The notes: generated by a model not told the origin, from the letters alone. 43,912 nucleotides of DNA from Christensenella sp. UBA1242 (GCA_002308915.1 DBWI01000002.1:1-43912); one strand, 5' to 3'; shown: positions 33,251 to 41,746, counted from the first letter of the stretch. Made by a program: numbers and translations.

Positions 33251-34591
33251 ATGAAAAACAATTTTTTAAAAAAATTAAATAGTGAAGTAAAAAATAGTGT
33301 GTGGACTGGATATGTTACATATTATCCACACAAGAGCGCATACAGGCAAATTGATACACAAATAATAAAAGGCACATGGCAAGGAGTTGACAAAATCAAT
33401 CTTTATGTTCATGTGCCTTTTTGTGACAAAAAATGTGCTTATTGCAACTTGTTTTCAACTGTTCTCAATCAAGTTAGCAGGGAAGAATTATACAAGCAGT
33501 ATGTTCAAAAGGTAATTCAAGAGATAGAGTATTATTCACAATTTATTGATTCCAATGTTCAAGTTGTTTCTTTATATTTTGGTGGTGGAACTCCAAATGT
33601 GTTATCTTGTGAACAAATTGGTGAAATTATAGCCAAGTTCAAACAAAAATTTGTTAATTGGAGTAAAGATGTTGTTATGTGCACTGAATGTGCTCCAGAA
33701 AGATTGACAAAAGAGTACATCAAAGGATTATCAAATTTGGGTTTTAAAAGAATAAGTGTTGGAGTTCAAACATTCAACAAAAAAGAACTAATTGCAATAA
33801 AGCGTGATTTTGATATTTCAATAATAGAAAAAATAAGGGAATGGACAAAAGAGTGTAACATTGAACTAAATCTTGACTTGATTTATGGATTGCCATATCA
33901 AACAAAAAAGTCAATCAAAGAAAACATAAAGAAGATAATACAAATATCTCCAGACAATATTTGCGTATATCCACTTGCAATAAAAAAATATACTGGCGTG
34001 TGGTACATGAACAAAAAGACAATGATGAGTATGAAAGCAAAATATAAGGTATTTGGAACAATAAGAAAAATGTTGGAACAAAGTGGCTACAAAAATCAAA
34101 CAATTGTTAGGTTCATAAAAAACACAGCAAAAACAACTTATGACCAACAAAGGTTAGAATATCAAGGTGTGGCAACAATGGGTGTTGGAGCAGGCGCAAG
34201 AAGTTATACAAATCAAGTTAGCTATTGTTTAAGTTACAAAGTCCAAGATAACCTTGTAAAAAGTGTAATTGATGAGTATATGACAAATGACATAAAGGAC
34301 ATAAGTTTGACAGGTTTTGTTTATAACCAAGATGAGCAAAAAAGAAAGTTTGTAATGTTGTCATTACTTGACCCAGGAGTCAATCCAGAGAAATACAAAA
34401 AAGAGTTTGGCACAAATATATTTGAAGATTTTGAACAAGAGTTCAAAGCACTTCAAAAGGCAAAAATGATAAAAAATAGCAATAATTTGCTAATTTTGAC
34501 CAAAAAAGGACGAAAATATTGCGATATTTGTGCAGATTTGTTTGTTAGTGATGATGTGTACAAATTATACAAAAGTTACAAAGCGGAGTAA
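33251..34591 (+). CDS. HemW/HemN-like radical SAM protein
   Basis: This 446-residue radical SAM enzyme has the 4Fe-4S motif VHVPFCDKKCAYCNLF (C-x3-C-x2-C), the SAM-binding FGGGTPNVL block, and GVQTFNKKELIAIKR and DLIYGLPYQT as later conserved strands; the C-terminal part contains a HemW-like winged domain. Family members are haem chaperones (HemW), coproporphyrinogen dehydrogenases or SAM methylases; the ~50-residue N-terminal extension and the next-door kinase gene make true HemW doubtful. ATG 33251 follows AAAAGGAGA. A thymidylate-kinase-like gene starts 3 nt after its stop, and a LysR regulator is divergent. Confidence 0.85.
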   Translation: MKNNFLKKLNSEVKNSVWTGYVTYYPHKSAYRQIDTQIIKGTWQGVDKINLYVHVPFCDKKCAYCNLFSTVLNQVSREELYKQYVQKVIQEIEYYSQFIDSNVQVVSLYFGGGTPNVLSCEQIGEIIAKFKQKFVNWSKDVVMCTECAPERLTKEYIKGLSNLGFKRISVGVQTFNKKELIAIKRDFDISIIEKIREWTKECNIELNLDLIYGLPYQTKKSIKENIKKIIQISPDNICVYPLAIKKYTGVWYMNKKTMMSMKAKYKVFGTIRKMLEQSGYKNQTIVRFIKNTAKTTYDQQRLEYQGVATMGVGAGARSYTNQVSYCLSYKVQDNLVKSVIDEYMTNDIKDISLTGFVYNQDEQKRKFVMLSLLDPGVNPEKYKKEFGTNIFEDFEQEFKALQKAKMIKNSNNLLILTKKGRKYCDICADLFVSDDVYKLYKSYKAE

Positions 34592-34594
34592 GAT

Positions 34595-35209
34595 ATGAAG
34601 TTAAATTTACAAAAAAATGGTTATGATGGTAAACTAATTGTTTTTGAAGGTTGCGATGGCAGTGGGAAAACAACAATCCTTAATGAAGTTAAAAAAATAC
34701 TTGAAGAAAAAAATATTGAATACTATGCAACAAAAATGCCAAGTCAAAGAATAAGGAATATAGATGTATTCAATGACTATGACAACAGTCAAGATAATTT
34801 TATTAGAGAAAATGTAAATCTTGAGAACTTAACAATTATGGTAAGTGGCGACAGGTTGCTTGTTCAAGACTTGGAAATTGTTCCTGCCTTAAAACAAGGA
34901 AAAGTTGTTCTGTGTGATAGGTATTGTTACACATCATTAGCAAGATGCAACACAAAAATAATTGAAGAAATAGCAAACAAGTTTATTGAGCCAAATCTTG
35001 TAATATATGCAAAATCACCACCAAAAGTGCTAAAAATGCGTGTAAAATCACGAAAAAATGAAAAAAATAACTATTATAACGACAAAGATGTGCAAAATCA
35101 AATCAAAATATTTGATGAACTTAGCCATGATAATGACTTTGTTGAAATAAACACAAACAAACAATTAGATATCAAAAAGTTGACAAGTATTATATCAAAA
35201 GTGATATAA
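34595..35209 (+). CDS. Thymidylate kinase-like P-loop kinase
   Basis: This is a 204-residue nucleoside monophosphate kinase-like protein. P-loop FEGCDGSGKTTI lies near residue 20, the DR[YHF] motif is CDRYCYTSLAR (about 107-117), and a Lys/Arg/Asn-rich LID (SRKNEKNNYYND) follows at about 150. It may phosphorylate dTMP, but the LID is unusual, the family also contains kinase-like proteins with other substrates, and its 3-nt coupling to a radical SAM gene is odd for housekeeping tmk. GCGGAG precedes ATG 34595. I would not name it tmk without seeing the rest of the genome. Confidence 0.8.
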   Translation: MKLNLQKNGYDGKLIVFEGCDGSGKTTILNEVKKILEEKNIEYYATKMPSQRIRNIDVFNDYDNSQDNFIRENVNLENLTIMVSGDRLLVQDLEIVPALKQGKVVLCDRYCYTSLARCNTKIIEEIANKFIEPNLVIYAKSPPKVLKMRVKSRKNEKNNYYNDKDVQNQIKIFDELSHDNDFVEINTNKQLDIKKLTSIISKVI

Positions 35210-35210
35210 T
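35180..35210 (+). promoter_or_regulatory. Candidate promoter giving a leaderless transcript
   Basis: TTGACA (35180-35185) and a perfect TATAAT (35205-35210), with a rather long 19-nt spacer inside the 3' end of the kinase gene. The expected start point, 7 nt after the -10 box, is the A of ATG 35217. Confidence 0.45.
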
Positions 35211-35216
35211 ATTACC

Positions 35217-35696
35217 ATGCAAGAAGAAGATAAAAAAGAAACAAAAGAAATCGAAAATTCAGAAGAGAAAAAACCAATAAGTGAAAAGAAAAAAACAATG
35301 TTTCAAGCAATAAAATTTTTTCTTTTCTCAGTTTCTGCTGGAATTATTCAAATTGCAGTTTTCACACTTCTCAATGAGCTAATCAAATTATCATATTGGC
35401 CAGCATATTTGATTGCACTTGTTTGTTCTGTTGTTTGGAATTTTACTTTTAACAGAAAAATAACATTCAAGTCAGCAAACAATATTCCAATTGCAATGGC
35501 AAAGGTGTTTGCATACTACTTGGTGTTCACACCACTTTCAACTTGGTGGGGAGATGCACTAGAAAGAGTTGGTTGGAATGAGTATATAATTCTTGGTTTA
35601 ACTATGATAGTAAATTTTGTAACAGAGTTTTTGTATTGCAAATTCTTTGTGTTTAGAGAGAAAAAAGAAAAAGTTGAAACAAAAAGCAAGGAGTAA
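35217..35696 (+). CDS. GtrA-like family membrane protein
   Basis: This 159-residue protein has a charged cytoplasmic N-terminus (about 35 residues, Lys/Glu-rich) and four hydrophobic segments (about 38-58, 60-80, 98-116, 123-143). The stretch WPAYLIALVCSVVWNFTFNR followed by KITF is the GtrA/DPMS signature; the family helps flip or transfer lipid-linked sugars. No glycosyltransferase is adjacent. No Shine-Dalgarno site precedes the ATG; a -10 box ends 6 nt upstream. ldh starts 3 nt after the stop. Confidence 0.88.
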   Translation: MQEEDKKETKEIENSEEKKPISEKKKTMFQAIKFFLFSVSAGIIQIAVFTLLNELIKLSYWPAYLIALVCSVVWNFTFNRKITFKSANNIPIAMAKVFAYYLVFTPLSTWWGDALERVGWNEYIILGLTMIVNFVTEFLYCKFFVFREKKEKVETKSKE

Positions 35697-35699
35697 AAT

Positions 35700-36608
35700 A
35701 TGGCAAAAGTAGTTATTATTGGTTGTGGCAATGTTGGAATGAGCTATGCTTATTCTCTTGTTTTGTCAAAAAACAAGGTTGATGAAATTGTTTTGATTGA
35801 CTTAAACAAAGATAGAGCAGACGGTGAAGCTCAAGATTTGAATCATGCCGCAACATACAATTCAAACAAAATTTATGCCAAAGCAGGCGATTACAGTGAT
35901 TGCGATGGCGCAGACATAATTTGTATTTGTGCTGGAGTACCACAAAAACAAGGTGAAACAAGGCGAGATTTAATTAACAAAAATTATGCTGTTTTCAAAA
36001 GCATTATTGGTGAAGTAAAAAAGACAAACTTTGATGGTATATTCCTTGTTGCATCAAACCCACTTGATGTTATGACGTACATCACATACAAGTTATCTGG
36101 TTTTCCTTCTTACAGAGTAATTGGCAGTGGAACAGTTCTGGATAGTGCAAGGCTTAGAGGTTTAATTTCCGATGAAATTGGCATTAGCCCAAGAAATATT
36201 CATGCTTATGTTATTGGTGAGCATGGCGATAGTGAATTTGTGCCTTGGAGTAATGCAATGATTGGATTAAATACTGCAAAAACATATTTAACTGAAGACC
36301 AACGCTCAAGAATTTTGTATAATGTTAGAACAAGTGCTTATGATATTATCAACAAAAAAGGCAACACATGCTATGGCATTGGTGTTTGCCTAACAAATAT
36401 AACAAATGCAATTCTTGAAGATAGCAATGAAATTATGACAATTTCTGCATACAACAAAGAACACGATATCTATTTTGGTATGCCAAGCATTCTCAATAAA
36501 CACGGAGTAAAAAAGACATTGTATCTTGATTTAACAAAAGACGAGGCAAACAGGTTAACAGATACAATGAATGCAATAAAAGACACAATAGACCAAATAA
36601 AATGGTAG
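35700..36608 (+). CDS. ldh: L-lactate dehydrogenase
   Basis: This 302-residue NAD-dependent enzyme interconverts pyruvate and L-lactate. The Rossmann motif VVIIGCGNVGMSYAYSL, the loop AGVPQKQGETR with Gln at the lactate-specificity position, VASNPLDV, SGTVLDSARLR (substrate Arg) and the catalytic GEHGDSE (His) are all present, and the later GNTCYGIG supplies the threonine region. Malate dehydrogenase is less likely because of that Gln. An AAGGAG site overlaps the end of the GtrA-like gene. A perfect hairpin terminator follows. This points to fermentative metabolism. Confidence 0.93.
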   Translation: MAKVVIIGCGNVGMSYAYSLVLSKNKVDEIVLIDLNKDRADGEAQDLNHAATYNSNKIYAKAGDYSDCDGADIICICAGVPQKQGETRRDLINKNYAVFKSIIGEVKKTNFDGIFLVASNPLDVMTYITYKLSGFPSYRVIGSGTVLDSARLRGLISDEIGISPRNIHAYVIGEHGDSEFVPWSNAMIGLNTAKTYLTEDQRSRILYNVRTSAYDIINKKGNTCYGIGVCLTNITNAILEDSNEIMTISAYNKEHDIYFGMPSILNKHGVKKTLYLDLTKDEANRLTDTMNAIKDTIDQIKW

Positions 36609-36610
36609 TC

Positions 36611-36646
36611 AAAGAAATCACTATTTATAGTGATTTCTTTTTTTTA
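36611..36646 (+). terminator. Intrinsic terminator after ldh
   Basis: AAAGAAATCACTA (36611-36623) pairs with TAGTGATTTCTTT (36628-36640) around TTTA, followed by T residues. Confidence 0.93.
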
Positions 36647-36782
36647 TGTACAATTGAATACATATTCAACTATATTAAATTTTTTGATTGTGCATTATGT
36701 TTGTGCTAGGTTGCTTTTATTTATATTATTAATGTTGTTGACAAAATTAGACAACAAAATTTTTTTAAATGTCTTGAAAGTG

Positions 36783-36812
36783 TTTGACTATTTAACATTA
36801 TCATGTTATATA
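36783..36812 (+). promoter_or_regulatory. Candidate promoter
   Basis: TTGACT (36783-36788) and TATATA (36807-36812), 18-nt spacing, before the AAGGAG site at 36820. The stretch 36647-36782 is AT-rich with no gene. Confidence 0.5.
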
Positions 36813-36836
36813 AATTATGAAAGGAGTAAGAATCAT

Positions 36837-37538
36837 ATGCCAAGAGAATTTGATTTTTTGCAGATGAAACATTTGAAAGAAATATGCAAGTCCGACAAAA
36901 AGATAATTGTCAGTGGCATAAATAGCAGAGGTGTTCCATTTGCTGTAGAAGGGAAAATCGCACGAGATAATAATGACAGGCCTGGTTTTGGGGAAGATGG
37001 CTTAGCAATTGAATTTGGAAAAGTCAGAAGCCCATATTCAAACAAACCACTTTGGACAGCAGTTTACTTTTTGAATATAGATAAGGGAATTTGGAGAAAT
37101 AACTTAATAGTAGAAAGCATAAAAGATGAAAATGGTAATTTAATTTACTCTGCACAAAACTTCGATGAAATAAAAAACATTGCAGAACAAAACAAAATTG
37201 CATATCAAAATCACAACAAAGCGTACTTAATTCATCACAAAGATGTTGTTACCGAAAAACTTGAAGGACTAGTTGGTCACCCAATTATGCTAGATGGCAT
37301 TGCTGGAGTATTAACAGCAGTTGATTTGATTGATGAAATGGGACAGGCGTGTGCAAAAGTAACTTCAATTGACAACGATGTTGTTTTGGCTGTTAAAAAT
37401 AATTCTGTTTTGGAAACTGCAGATGAAAATGGTAATCGTTTGCTTGTGGTAAAAAATGACCCATACACAGCAACAGCAATTGCAAAAGAAAATGAACAAC
37501 AATTGGATTTGTTGAAAAATAGCGAAAGACAAATTTAA
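36837..37538 (+). CDS. Unrecognised soluble protein (233 aa)
   Basis: I do not recognise this protein. ATG 36837 is set by AAGGAG (36820-36825); an open frame extends upstream to 36630 but without a ribosome site. No signal peptide or membrane segment is visible. Residues about 25-95 are beta-rich (IIVSGINSRGVPFAVEGKIA, LAIEFGKV), a second beta-rich part (about 145-205, GHPIMLDGIAGVLTAVDLI) follows an Asn/Gln-rich helix, and the C-terminus is a charged helix. It is a single-gene unit between two terminators. Composition resembles its neighbours. Confidence 0.75.
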   Translation: MPREFDFLQMKHLKEICKSDKKIIVSGINSRGVPFAVEGKIARDNNDRPGFGEDGLAIEFGKVRSPYSNKPLWTAVYFLNIDKGIWRNNLIVESIKDENGNLIYSAQNFDEIKNIAEQNKIAYQNHNKAYLIHHKDVVTEKLEGLVGHPIMLDGIAGVLTAVDLIDEMGQACAKVTSIDNDVVLAVKNNSVLETADENGNRLLVVKNDPYTATAIAKENEQQLDLLKNSERQI

Positions 37539-37560
37539 TAAAAATAATAAATTTAATGGA

Positions 37561-37587
37561 AAAAGGCACAAAATTGTGCCTTTTTTT
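37561..37587 (+). terminator. Intrinsic terminator
   Basis: AAAAGGCACA (37561-37570) pairs with TGTGCCTTTT (37575-37584) around AAAT, within a T run. Confidence 0.93.
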
Positions 37588-37689
37588 CGCAAAATTTTTT
37601 AGTTTTATATTTGTGAATAAACTTTTGTGCTAATAATTTTTTGTTTAAATTTTTAATTTTTTATGCTAATATCAAAATAAGGAGATAAT

Positions 37690-38619
37690 ATGATTATATC
37701 AACAGGGATGAGAACAGATATACCAGCATTTTATGCAAAATGGTTTGCAGGCCGACTAAAAGATGGTTTTGTTTATGTGCGTAATCCATATTATAAAAAC
37801 CAAGTTACCAAATATGTTCTTAATCCAAAAGTTGTTGATTGTATTTGTTTTTGCACAAAAAATCCAACTCCAATTTTGGAATACCTTGATGGAGAAATAA
37901 GTAAATATCGACAATTTTGGTTTGTTACAATCACTGCCTATGGTAAAGATTATGAACCAAATGTTCCAGAAAGAACAAAAGTTATCGAAGCGTTCAAAGA
38001 AATTTCAAATAGGGTTGGCCCAAATGCAATACATTGGAGATATGACCCAATATTTTATGGAAATGGATACGATAAACAAAAGCATATTGAAGAATTTACC
38101 CAAATAGCAACAGCGCTAAAAGGATACACAAATGAATGTGTTATCAGCATCTTAGATTTGTATGAAAAAGTTAAAAGAAATGCACCAGGAATATATCCAC
38201 CAAGTAAAGATGAGCAAATTGAACTTGTAAAAGAGCTTGTAAAAATTGCAAATGATAATAATATTAAAATTCGCAGTTGTTGTGAAGGAACGCACTTAGC
38301 ACCACTTGGAGTTGATGTGTCAGGTTGTCAAACAAAAGAAGTTATTGAAAACGCAATTGGTTTGAAACTAAAAGTTTCAAAAACAAAAAATCAAAGAGCT
38401 GTATGTAATTGTCTTTTGGGGAGTGATATTGGAGTTTACAATACTTGTGGCCATCTATGCAAATATTGTTATGCAAATATGGATAAACAAATTGTTTTAG
38501 ACAATATGAAAAAGCACAATCCAAATTCACCATTTTTGATTGGTGAAAGTGAAAAAGACGATAAAATAACCGAAGCGAAACAAGTGTCATACATAAACTC
38601 ACAACTTACGTTGTTTTAA
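37690..38619 (+). CDS. DUF1848 family protein
   Basis: This 309-residue protein of the DUF1848 family has the characteristic start STGMRTDIPAFYAKWF, then CFCTKNPTPILEYL, FVTITAYGKDYEPNVP, HWRYDPIFY and ISILDLYEKVKRN. The C-terminal half carries cysteines, including CNCLLGSDIG and TCGHLCKYCYAN, resembling an iron-sulphur site of radical-SAM-like proteins. Biochemical function is not established to my knowledge. AAGGAGA (37679-37685) precedes ATG 37690. It is alone in its unit. Confidence 0.88.
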   Translation: MIISTGMRTDIPAFYAKWFAGRLKDGFVYVRNPYYKNQVTKYVLNPKVVDCICFCTKNPTPILEYLDGEISKYRQFWFVTITAYGKDYEPNVPERTKVIEAFKEISNRVGPNAIHWRYDPIFYGNGYDKQKHIEEFTQIATALKGYTNECVISILDLYEKVKRNAPGIYPPSKDEQIELVKELVKIANDNNIKIRSCCEGTHLAPLGVDVSGCQTKEVIENAIGLKLKVSKTKNQRAVCNCLLGSDIGVYNTCGHLCKYCYANMDKQIVLDNMKKHNPNSPFLIGESEKDDKITEAKQVSYINSQLTLF

Positions 38620-38714
38620 ATAATAAAAACTGATGTGATATTAATAAAAATTGACTGTTTTTGATATGAAAACAAAACTATTTATGCTATATTTTAAATA
38701 AAAGGAAAATTGTT

Positions 38715-39698
38715 ATGATAAAAAAAGAAGAATTAAACTTAACGCAAAACTGGGATAAGGTATTTCCTAAGAATGAGAATGTAAATCACAAAAAGGTAAC
38801 ATTTTTAAATCACTTTGGAATTACGCTTGCAGCAGATTTGTATAAACCAAAAAAATATACTGGGAAGTTGCCAGCAATAGCAGTTTCTGGCCCTTTTGGT
38901 GCAGTTAAAGAACAATCTAGTGGTCTTTATGCGCAAGAAATGGCAAATCGTGGATTTTTGACTATTGCATTTGACCCATCATTCACGGGGGAAAGTGGTG
39001 GAGAACCAAGATTTATGAATTCTCCAGACATAAATGTTGAAGATTTTCAAGCAGCAGTAGATTATTTGTCAAATCTAGAAGAAGTTGATAGTGATAAAAT
39101 TTCAATAATTGGAATTTGTGGTTGGGGTGGAATGGCAATTCAAACAGCATGCGTAGACACAAGAATAAAAGCAACTGTTGCTATTACTATGTATGATATG
39201 AGTAGAGTTACGGGCAATGGTTATTTTGATGAACAGGACAATGAAGAAGCAAGATATAAAGCGAGAGTGTCCATAAATAATCAGAGAACCATTGATTTCA
39301 AAAATGGTAATTATGCTCTTGGTGGTGGAGTTGTTGATGATCCAACTGATATGCCTTGGTTTGTTCAACAATATTACGATTATTATAAAACAGACAGGGG
39401 TTATCACAAACGCAGTCTAAATAGCAATGGTGGTTGGAACATTACAGCGGGGACATCACTGCTTAATACAAGATTGTTTGCTTATGCAAATGAAATAAGA
39501 AATGCAGTTATGATTGTCCATGGAGAAAATGCTCATTCATTATATTTTGGTCAAGACGCTTTCAAATTATTAAAAGGTGATAACAAAGAATTTTTGTTAG
39601 TAAAGGATGCAAATCATTGTGATTTGTATGATGGTGGAGTTAATCACGATAAAATTCCTTTTAACAAAATTGAAGAGTTTATAAGAAAGTATATTTAA
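38715..39698 (+). CDS. Alpha/beta hydrolase with cysteine at the nucleophile position
   Basis: This 327-residue soluble protein has a dienelactone-hydrolase/YcjY-like alpha/beta hydrolase core. The oxyanion region is VSGPFGAVKEQ, the strand after it is LTIAFDPSFTGESGG, the nucleophile elbow is GICGWGG with Cys in the place of Ser, and the C-terminal catalytic His is in DANHCDLYD; VMIVHGENAHS carries a candidate acidic residue region. Cys nucleophiles occur in dienelactone hydrolases, so activity is plausible. The start has AAAGGAAA upstream. A lipoprotein gene follows 1 nt after the stop. Confidence 0.85.
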   Translation: MIKKEELNLTQNWDKVFPKNENVNHKKVTFLNHFGITLAADLYKPKKYTGKLPAIAVSGPFGAVKEQSSGLYAQEMANRGFLTIAFDPSFTGESGGEPRFMNSPDINVEDFQAAVDYLSNLEEVDSDKISIIGICGWGGMAIQTACVDTRIKATVAITMYDMSRVTGNGYFDEQDNEEARYKARVSINNQRTIDFKNGNYALGGGVVDDPTDMPWFVQQYYDYYKTDRGYHKRSLNSNGGWNITAGTSLLNTRLFAYANEIRNAVMIVHGENAHSLYFGQDAFKLLKGDNKEFLLVKDANHCDLYDGGVNHDKIPFNKIEEFIRKYI

Positions 39699-39699
39699 C

Positions 39700-40161
39700 A
39701 TGAAAAGAATTATATGTATATTATTGCTCATTATTTCAGTTTTCTGCCTTGTTGGATGTAATAACACTTATCAAAAAGAAGGTGAGCAAAACATTCAGAT
39801 TGTGGAGATTGAAAAAATGATTATGAAAATTGACAATCAAACTATTGATATAACTTGGGAAAATAATAATTCCGTAAAAGAGTTGTTTGATTTTGCAAAA
39901 GATGGTTTAACAATAAATATGTCAAAATATGGTGGTTTTGAGCAAGTTGGAAGCATTGGTAAAAATATTGATAGCAACAACAAACAAATGACAACTAGTC
40001 CTGGTGATGTTGTTTTATACTCTGGAAATCAAATAGTTGTATTTTTTGGTTCGAACACTTGGAGTTATACAAAACTTGGTCACATAAACTTAAATCAAAC
40101 AGAACTAAATAATTTGTTGAATAAGGAAGGTGTGACATTATATCTTGTCAATATTTGTTAG
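39700..40161 (+). CDS. Lipoprotein with a cyclophilin-like domain
   Basis: This 153-residue exported protein has a lipoprotein signal (CILLLIISVFCLVGC, lipobox LVGC, lipidated Cys at about 20). The mature part (about 40-150) resembles the small cyclophilin-like family of bacterial proteins: IMKIDNQTIDITWENNNSVKEL, KYGGFEQVGSIG, SPGDVVLYSGNQIVVFFG and LGHINL. Peptidyl-prolyl isomerase activity is not assured in this family. It begins 1 nt after the hydrolase stop, with only a weak ribosome site, so translational coupling is likely. Confidence 0.75.
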   Translation: MKRIICILLLIISVFCLVGCNNTYQKEGEQNIQIVEIEKMIMKIDNQTIDITWENNNSVKELFDFAKDGLTINMSKYGGFEQVGSIGKNIDSNNKQMTTSPGDVVLYSGNQIVVFFGSNTWSYTKLGHINLNQTELNNLLNKEGVTLYLVNIC

Positions 40162-40237
40162 TATTTAGATATTTCAATCAAACAATTTTTTTATTTAAAA
40201 CTAAATTTTAATGCCATAAAGGGTAGGGTAATGCATA

Positions 40238-40266
40238 AAAAAATAGGACTTGTTGTCCTATTTTTG
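40238..40266. terminator. Bidirectional terminator
   Basis: AAAAATAGGAC pairs with GTCCTATTTTT around TTGTT, with A and T runs on either side, between the convergent lipoprotein gene and the coiled-coil gene. Confidence 0.85.
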
Positions 40267-40268
40267 TT

Positions 40269-41360
40269 TTACAAATTCATTGAATTATTTGATGAGTTTT
40301 CCAAGTTGTTTGGTTGTTTTTCAAAACCTTTATATTTGCCATCAAAATCTATAAATTCTGAACAACAATTTGCGAATTTACCAAAATTAACATATTTTTT
40401 TATATCAAATGTAAAATCGTCGATTGTTCGATCTGTAAGGTTGTTTTCTTTAAAGTAATTATGTAAGTCACAAGCATCTTTAAAGATTTTTGGGTTCTCT
40501 TTCAAGAAAGTTGACCAGTTGTTAGGACCTTGTTTGTCTTTTTCTTCTTGTTCAATGACCAATTTTTGCATCGCTGATTCTATTTTTTTGTAATCATTGA
40601 CAACATTAATAAGTTGATTATAAGTTCCGGCATTTATCATAAAGTTAATATTTTGTAGTTTGTTTTCCAAATATTCGTTTTCTTTTATTAGGCTATTCTT
40701 TTTTGATGTTAAGTGATCTAACCATGATTCTGTTCTTTTGTAGTCGCCTAAACAATTATTGTAGTTGTTAGTTAAAATATCTATTCTATTTGGGGTTAAA
40801 TTTTTGAAAATTGATTTTTGTGCTTTTGCGAGTTTATCGAATGCTTTCCATCTTAAATTGTCTTTTTGCTTAAGGATAGTTTCCCAATTTTCGATATCTG
40901 CTTCTGTGCTAGTTTGGATTGTTTTGTTGTTGATAATTTGTTGCTTTATCTCTTCAATTTCAAAAGGTCTGTTGTCAAAGCTTAAATTGTTTTCTGCCAA
41001 AAACTTTTTATAATCTTCAACTTTTGATGTTAATTTACTCATTTTTGCCAAATTCCCAAATCTATAATGTCTGTAATTTTTTAGCAAATTATCAAATTTT
41101 GTTAAATCGGGCTTTTGGGTTTTGAAATTTGAAACAGTTTTCAAAATCATCTCTTTTCTTTCTTTAATCATAATATCTTCAAAAAAGCCTTCAAAATTTA
41201 ACCCGTCTTTGCTTTCCGAGTTATTTTCTTGACTTTCTTTCATACTGTTAATTTCTTCTTCAAGTTGCTTTATTTTTTTTTCCTGTTCTCTAATTTCTCT
41301 TTCTTTATCAGTGTAATTCATCAATAGAAGACCAGCAAGACCCATCCAATCAGTTTCCAT
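40269..41360 (-). CDS. Unrecognised coiled-coil protein (363 aa)
   Basis: I do not recognise this protein. After a short hydrophobic start (METDWMGLAGLLLMNY) most of the chain is charged helix: a heptad-like KEREIREQEKKIKQLEEEI (about 17-36) and further coils around 120-160 and 210-270. The C-terminal ~90 residues are a compact mixed region (NWSTFLKENPKIFKDACDLH, FANCCSEFIDFDG). ATG 41360 is supported by AAGGAG on the minus strand; a GTG at 41369 overlaps that site. It has a perfect sigma-A promoter and the shared terminator, so it is a stand-alone gene. It could be membrane-associated by its N-terminus. Confidence 0.75.
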   Translation of the reverse strand: METDWMGLAGLLLMNYTDKEREIREQEKKIKQLEEEINSMKESQENNSESKDGLNFEGFFEDIMIKERKEMILKTVSNFKTQKPDLTKFDNLLKNYRHYRFGNLAKMSKLTSKVEDYKKFLAENNLSFDNRPFEIEEIKQQIINNKTIQTSTEADIENWETILKQKDNLRWKAFDKLAKAQKSIFKNLTPNRIDILTNNYNNCLGDYKRTESWLDHLTSKKNSLIKENEYLENKLQNINFMINAGTYNQLINVVNDYKKIESAMQKLVIEQEEKDKQGPNNWSTFLKENPKIFKDACDLHNYFKENNLTDRTIDDFTFDIKKYVNFGKFANCCSEFIDFDGKYKGFEKQPNNLENSSNNSMNL

Positions 41361-41384
41361 ACAATACACTCCTTATTAATTTTT

Positions 41385-41413
41385 ATTATATAAGGTAAAT
41401 CAGTTTTTGTCAA
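41385..41413 (-). promoter_or_regulatory. Sigma-A promoter of the coiled-coil gene
   Basis: On the minus strand, TTGACA (41413-41408), a 17-nt spacer and TATAAT (41390-41385), both consensus. Confidence 0.8.
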
Positions 41414-41511
41414 TATCCCAAATTAATATAATTTATTATAGTTTTAATTGAAGAAAAGGGGATAAATTCTATAGACAATAAAAAAGTTGCTTTTTGAGTA
41501 ACAACTTTTGA

Positions 41512-41686
41512 TGGCGGAAAGGACAGGGGCGACGCATGAAGAAAAGTTGCCGGTGGCAAGTTTTTAGCCAAAGCCGGGAGAAACTATGTTTCGGCCAGCC
41601 CGACAAGGGTTGAACCAAGGAGCAGGTTCAAATCCTGCAGATAATAAAAAAAAGTTGCTTTTTGAGTAACAACTTTTGATGGCGGA
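41512..41686. repeat. 175-bp direct repeat, copy A, with tRNA-Ser-derived ends
   Basis: Matches 42654-42828 with three base differences seen by eye. It begins and ends in TGGCGGA, the (complemented) 3' end of the tRNA-Ser at 42822. Its first 16 bases TGGCGGAAAGGACAGG equal that tRNA's 3' end; near its right side it holds a T-arm GCAGGTTCAAATCCTGC in the opposite orientation, then the tRNA's terminator hairpin. A further copy of the terminator hairpin precedes it (41479-41510). The 386-bp gap between the coiled-coil gene and the lipoprotein gene consists mostly of this element; no gene is seen in it. Confidence 0.9.
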
Positions 41687-41746
41687 GCCAACGCCTTTTT
41701 ATACGAAACAAAAATGCAATAAAAATTATGGAACTTTTTAATTATT

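Noticed and set aside
35700..36608. Malate dehydrogenase
   Set aside because: The specificity loop AGVPQKQGETR carries Gln where malate dehydrogenases have Arg, favouring lactate dehydrogenase.
36630..36836. Upstream extension of the 36837 gene
   Set aside because: It begins inside the ldh terminator, and a promoter and ribosome site lie directly before ATG 36837.
40231..40458. 75-codon plus-strand frame
   Set aside because: It starts at the bidirectional terminator and is antisense to the coiled-coil gene, with no support of its own.
41558..41650. A tRNA gene on the plus strand in the 175-bp repeat
   Set aside because: A T-arm is present but no 7-bp acceptor stem, D-arm or CCA can be placed around it.
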